Assembly: GCA_023460575.1 (NCBI GenBank)
Contig: JAEWPQ010000149.1
Location: 1-6,478, forward strand
From: Bacillota bacterium
Lineage (GTDB): Bacteria; Bacillota; Clostridia; Lachnospirales; Lachnospiraceae
Direction of reading: 5' to 3'
Length of the DNA stretch: 6,478 nt
This document shows positions 6,123 to 6,478 of the stretch, piece after piece (position 1 is the stretch's first letter; each line of letters starts with the position of its first letter). A program made the translations under genes and the position numbers. The notes beneath the pieces were generated by a model, which was not told the DNA's origin, did not search any database, and saw nothing but the letters and a program-made list of their open reading frames with translations.

Positions 6123-6146
6123 AAATTATATAACGATGTATAATTT
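6123..6146. promoter_or_regulatory. Inverted repeat carrying a TATAAT box on each strand
   Basis: AAATTATA (6123-6130) and TATAATTT (6139-6146) are perfect 8-bp arms around an 8-base spacer. They give TATAAT on the minus strand at 6125-6130, towards the 60-residue gene, and on the plus strand at 6139-6144. Neither has a recognisable -35 at 16-18 bases. The minus-strand box would start transcription around 6118, within or just before the Shine-Dalgarno, leaving a leader of only about 12 nt. Either a promoter pair or a regulator-binding repeat is possible. Confidence 0.4.
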
Positions 6147-6190
6147 TCTGCTATCGGCGAGAGGAGATGAAATGGGAGATACAGAAAAAT

Positions 6191-6232
6191 AAAACACCGG
6201 AATACCTCGCATCAACAAGGATTCCGGTGTTT
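6191..6232 (-). terminator. Rho-independent terminator of the tRNA cluster
   Basis: AAACACCGGAAT (6192-6203) pairs perfectly with ATTCCGGTGTTT (6221-6232), a 12-bp stem with a 17-nt loop that can extend by CCT/AGG. On the minus strand it runs into TTTTATTTTT. It lies 18 bases past the 3' end of tRNA-Leu and ends the minus-strand tRNA transcript. Confidence 0.9.
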
Positions 6233-6250
6233 CCATCATTTCATGATTCA

Positions 6251-6330
6251 TGCGGGTAACAGGACTTGAACCTGCACGGTCTCCCACCAGAACCTAAATC
6301 TGGCGCGTCTGCCAATTCCGCCATACCCGC
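6251..6330 (-). tRNA. tRNA-Leu (anticodon UAG)
   Basis: An 80-nt cloverleaf read on the minus strand. Acceptor arm GCGGGTA pairs with TACCCGC plus A73. Anticodon stem CCAGA/TCTGG holds loop TTTAGGT with anticodon TAG (plus positions 6294-6296). The 11-nt variable arm TGGGAGACCGT fits a class II tRNA, and the T-arm is GCAGG-TTCAAGT-CCTGT. CCA is not encoded (TGA follows A73). Last gene of the cluster, 24 bases after tRNA-Lys. Confidence 0.95.
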
Positions 6331-6354
6331 TGACAGCAAAAAGAACATATTAAA

Positions 6355-6427
6355 TGAGACACCGGGGATTCGAACCCCGGACAACTTGATTAAAAGTCAA
6401 GTGCTCTACCACCTGAGCTAGTATCCC
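6355..6427 (-). tRNA. tRNA-Lys (anticodon UUU)
   Basis: A 73-nt cloverleaf on the minus strand. Acceptor GGGATAC pairs with GTGTCTC (two G-U pairs) plus A73. D-arm sequence TAGCTCAGGTGGTAGAGCA is standard. Anticodon stem CTTGA/TCAAG holds loop CTTTTAA with anticodon TTT (plus positions 6392-6394), and T-arm is CCGGG-TTCGAAT-CCCGG. CCA is not encoded. Confidence 0.96.
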
Positions 6428-6430
6428 ATA

Positions 6431-6478
6431 CTGGGCTAGTTGGATTTGAACCAACGAATGCAGGAGTCAAAGTCCTGT
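6431..6478 (-). tRNA. tRNA-Gln (anticodon UUG), 3' part only
   Basis: The 3' 48 nt are in the window; the 5' part lies beyond the right edge. Visible on the minus strand are anticodon stem CAGGA/TCCTG with loop CTTTGAC (anticodon TTG), T-arm GTTGG-TTCAAAT-CCAAC, acceptor strand TAGCCCA and discriminator G73. The TAGCCCA-G end is typical of bacterial tRNA-Gln. Its 3' end is only three bases from the start of tRNA-Lys, and CCA is not encoded. Confidence 0.92.

Noticed and set aside
5961..6143. 60-codon plus-strand frame opposite the small gene
   Set aside because: It mirrors the charged minus-strand frame (Ser/Arg/Phe-rich), has no Shine-Dalgarno and runs through the minus-strand gene's own strong ribosome binding site.
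6167..6259. 30-codon plus-strand frame beginning at the ATG at 6167
   Set aside because: Its ATG directly abuts the GAGGAG motif with no spacing, and the frame runs through the tRNA terminator stem and into tRNA-Leu.
1..6478. CRISPR array, insertion sequence or prophage elements
   Set aside because: No regularly spaced direct repeats, transposase- or integrase-like protein, or terminal inverted repeats with target duplications were seen. The tRNA genes show no adjacent duplicated 3' end that would mark an attachment site.

Overview
The window looks like chromosomal DNA of a spore-forming Clostridia, most likely a Lachnospiraceae (Lacrimispora/Hungatella/Lachnoclostridium-like) species. The reasons are strong AGGAGG-type ribosome binding sites, moderate GC content with AT-rich intergenic DNA, a GH105-type hydrolase as found in gut and plant-degrading clostridia, and a Csp-type subtilase typical of spore-forming clostridia. 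The taxonomic call is inference from family resemblance, not from a database search.

Left half (1-3837): a small carbohydrate locus. At the left edge a gene on the minus strand is just beginning (only 14 codons visible). Divergent from it is a GH105/GH88-like unsaturated glucuronyl/rhamnogalacturonyl hydrolase (215-1291, +). After a 61-nt gap with a hairpin comes a 227-residue protein of unknown function (1353-2036, +), with faint resemblance to the VPS62/NPP1 type of beta-sandwich protein. A strong bidirectional terminator (about 2037-2083) separates this pair from a convergent 557-residue protein (2087-3760, -). That protein looks like an intracellular, two-domain polysaccharide-lyase-like enzyme (alpha-helical toroid plus beta-sandwich) of a family I cannot name. 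It has its own well-formed sigma-A promoter. A lyase creates 4,5-unsaturated uronic acid ends and GH105/GH88 enzymes remove them, so the pair makes biochemical sense as a cytoplasmic module for imported uronic-acid oligosaccharides.

Middle (3838-4200): a gene-free AT-rich stretch holding an orphan hairpin that reads as a terminator on the minus strand. It leads into a 556-residue S8-family (CspB/CspC-like) subtilase (4201-5871, +). The catalytic Asp and His motifs are present, but the Ser of the GTS motif is Gly (residue 487), so this is probably a pseudoprotease. This is the most notable finding in the window.

Right end (5872-6478): a GC-rich near-perfect palindrome lies between the subtilase gene and a convergent 60-residue charged small protein (TTG start, very strong ribosome binding site). 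Upstream of the small gene is an 8-bp inverted repeat that places a TATAAT box on each strand. Beyond it a strong terminator closes a minus-strand tRNA cluster read in the order Gln(UUG, cut by the window edge), Lys(UUU), Leu(UAG). None of the three tRNA genes encodes the 3' CCA.
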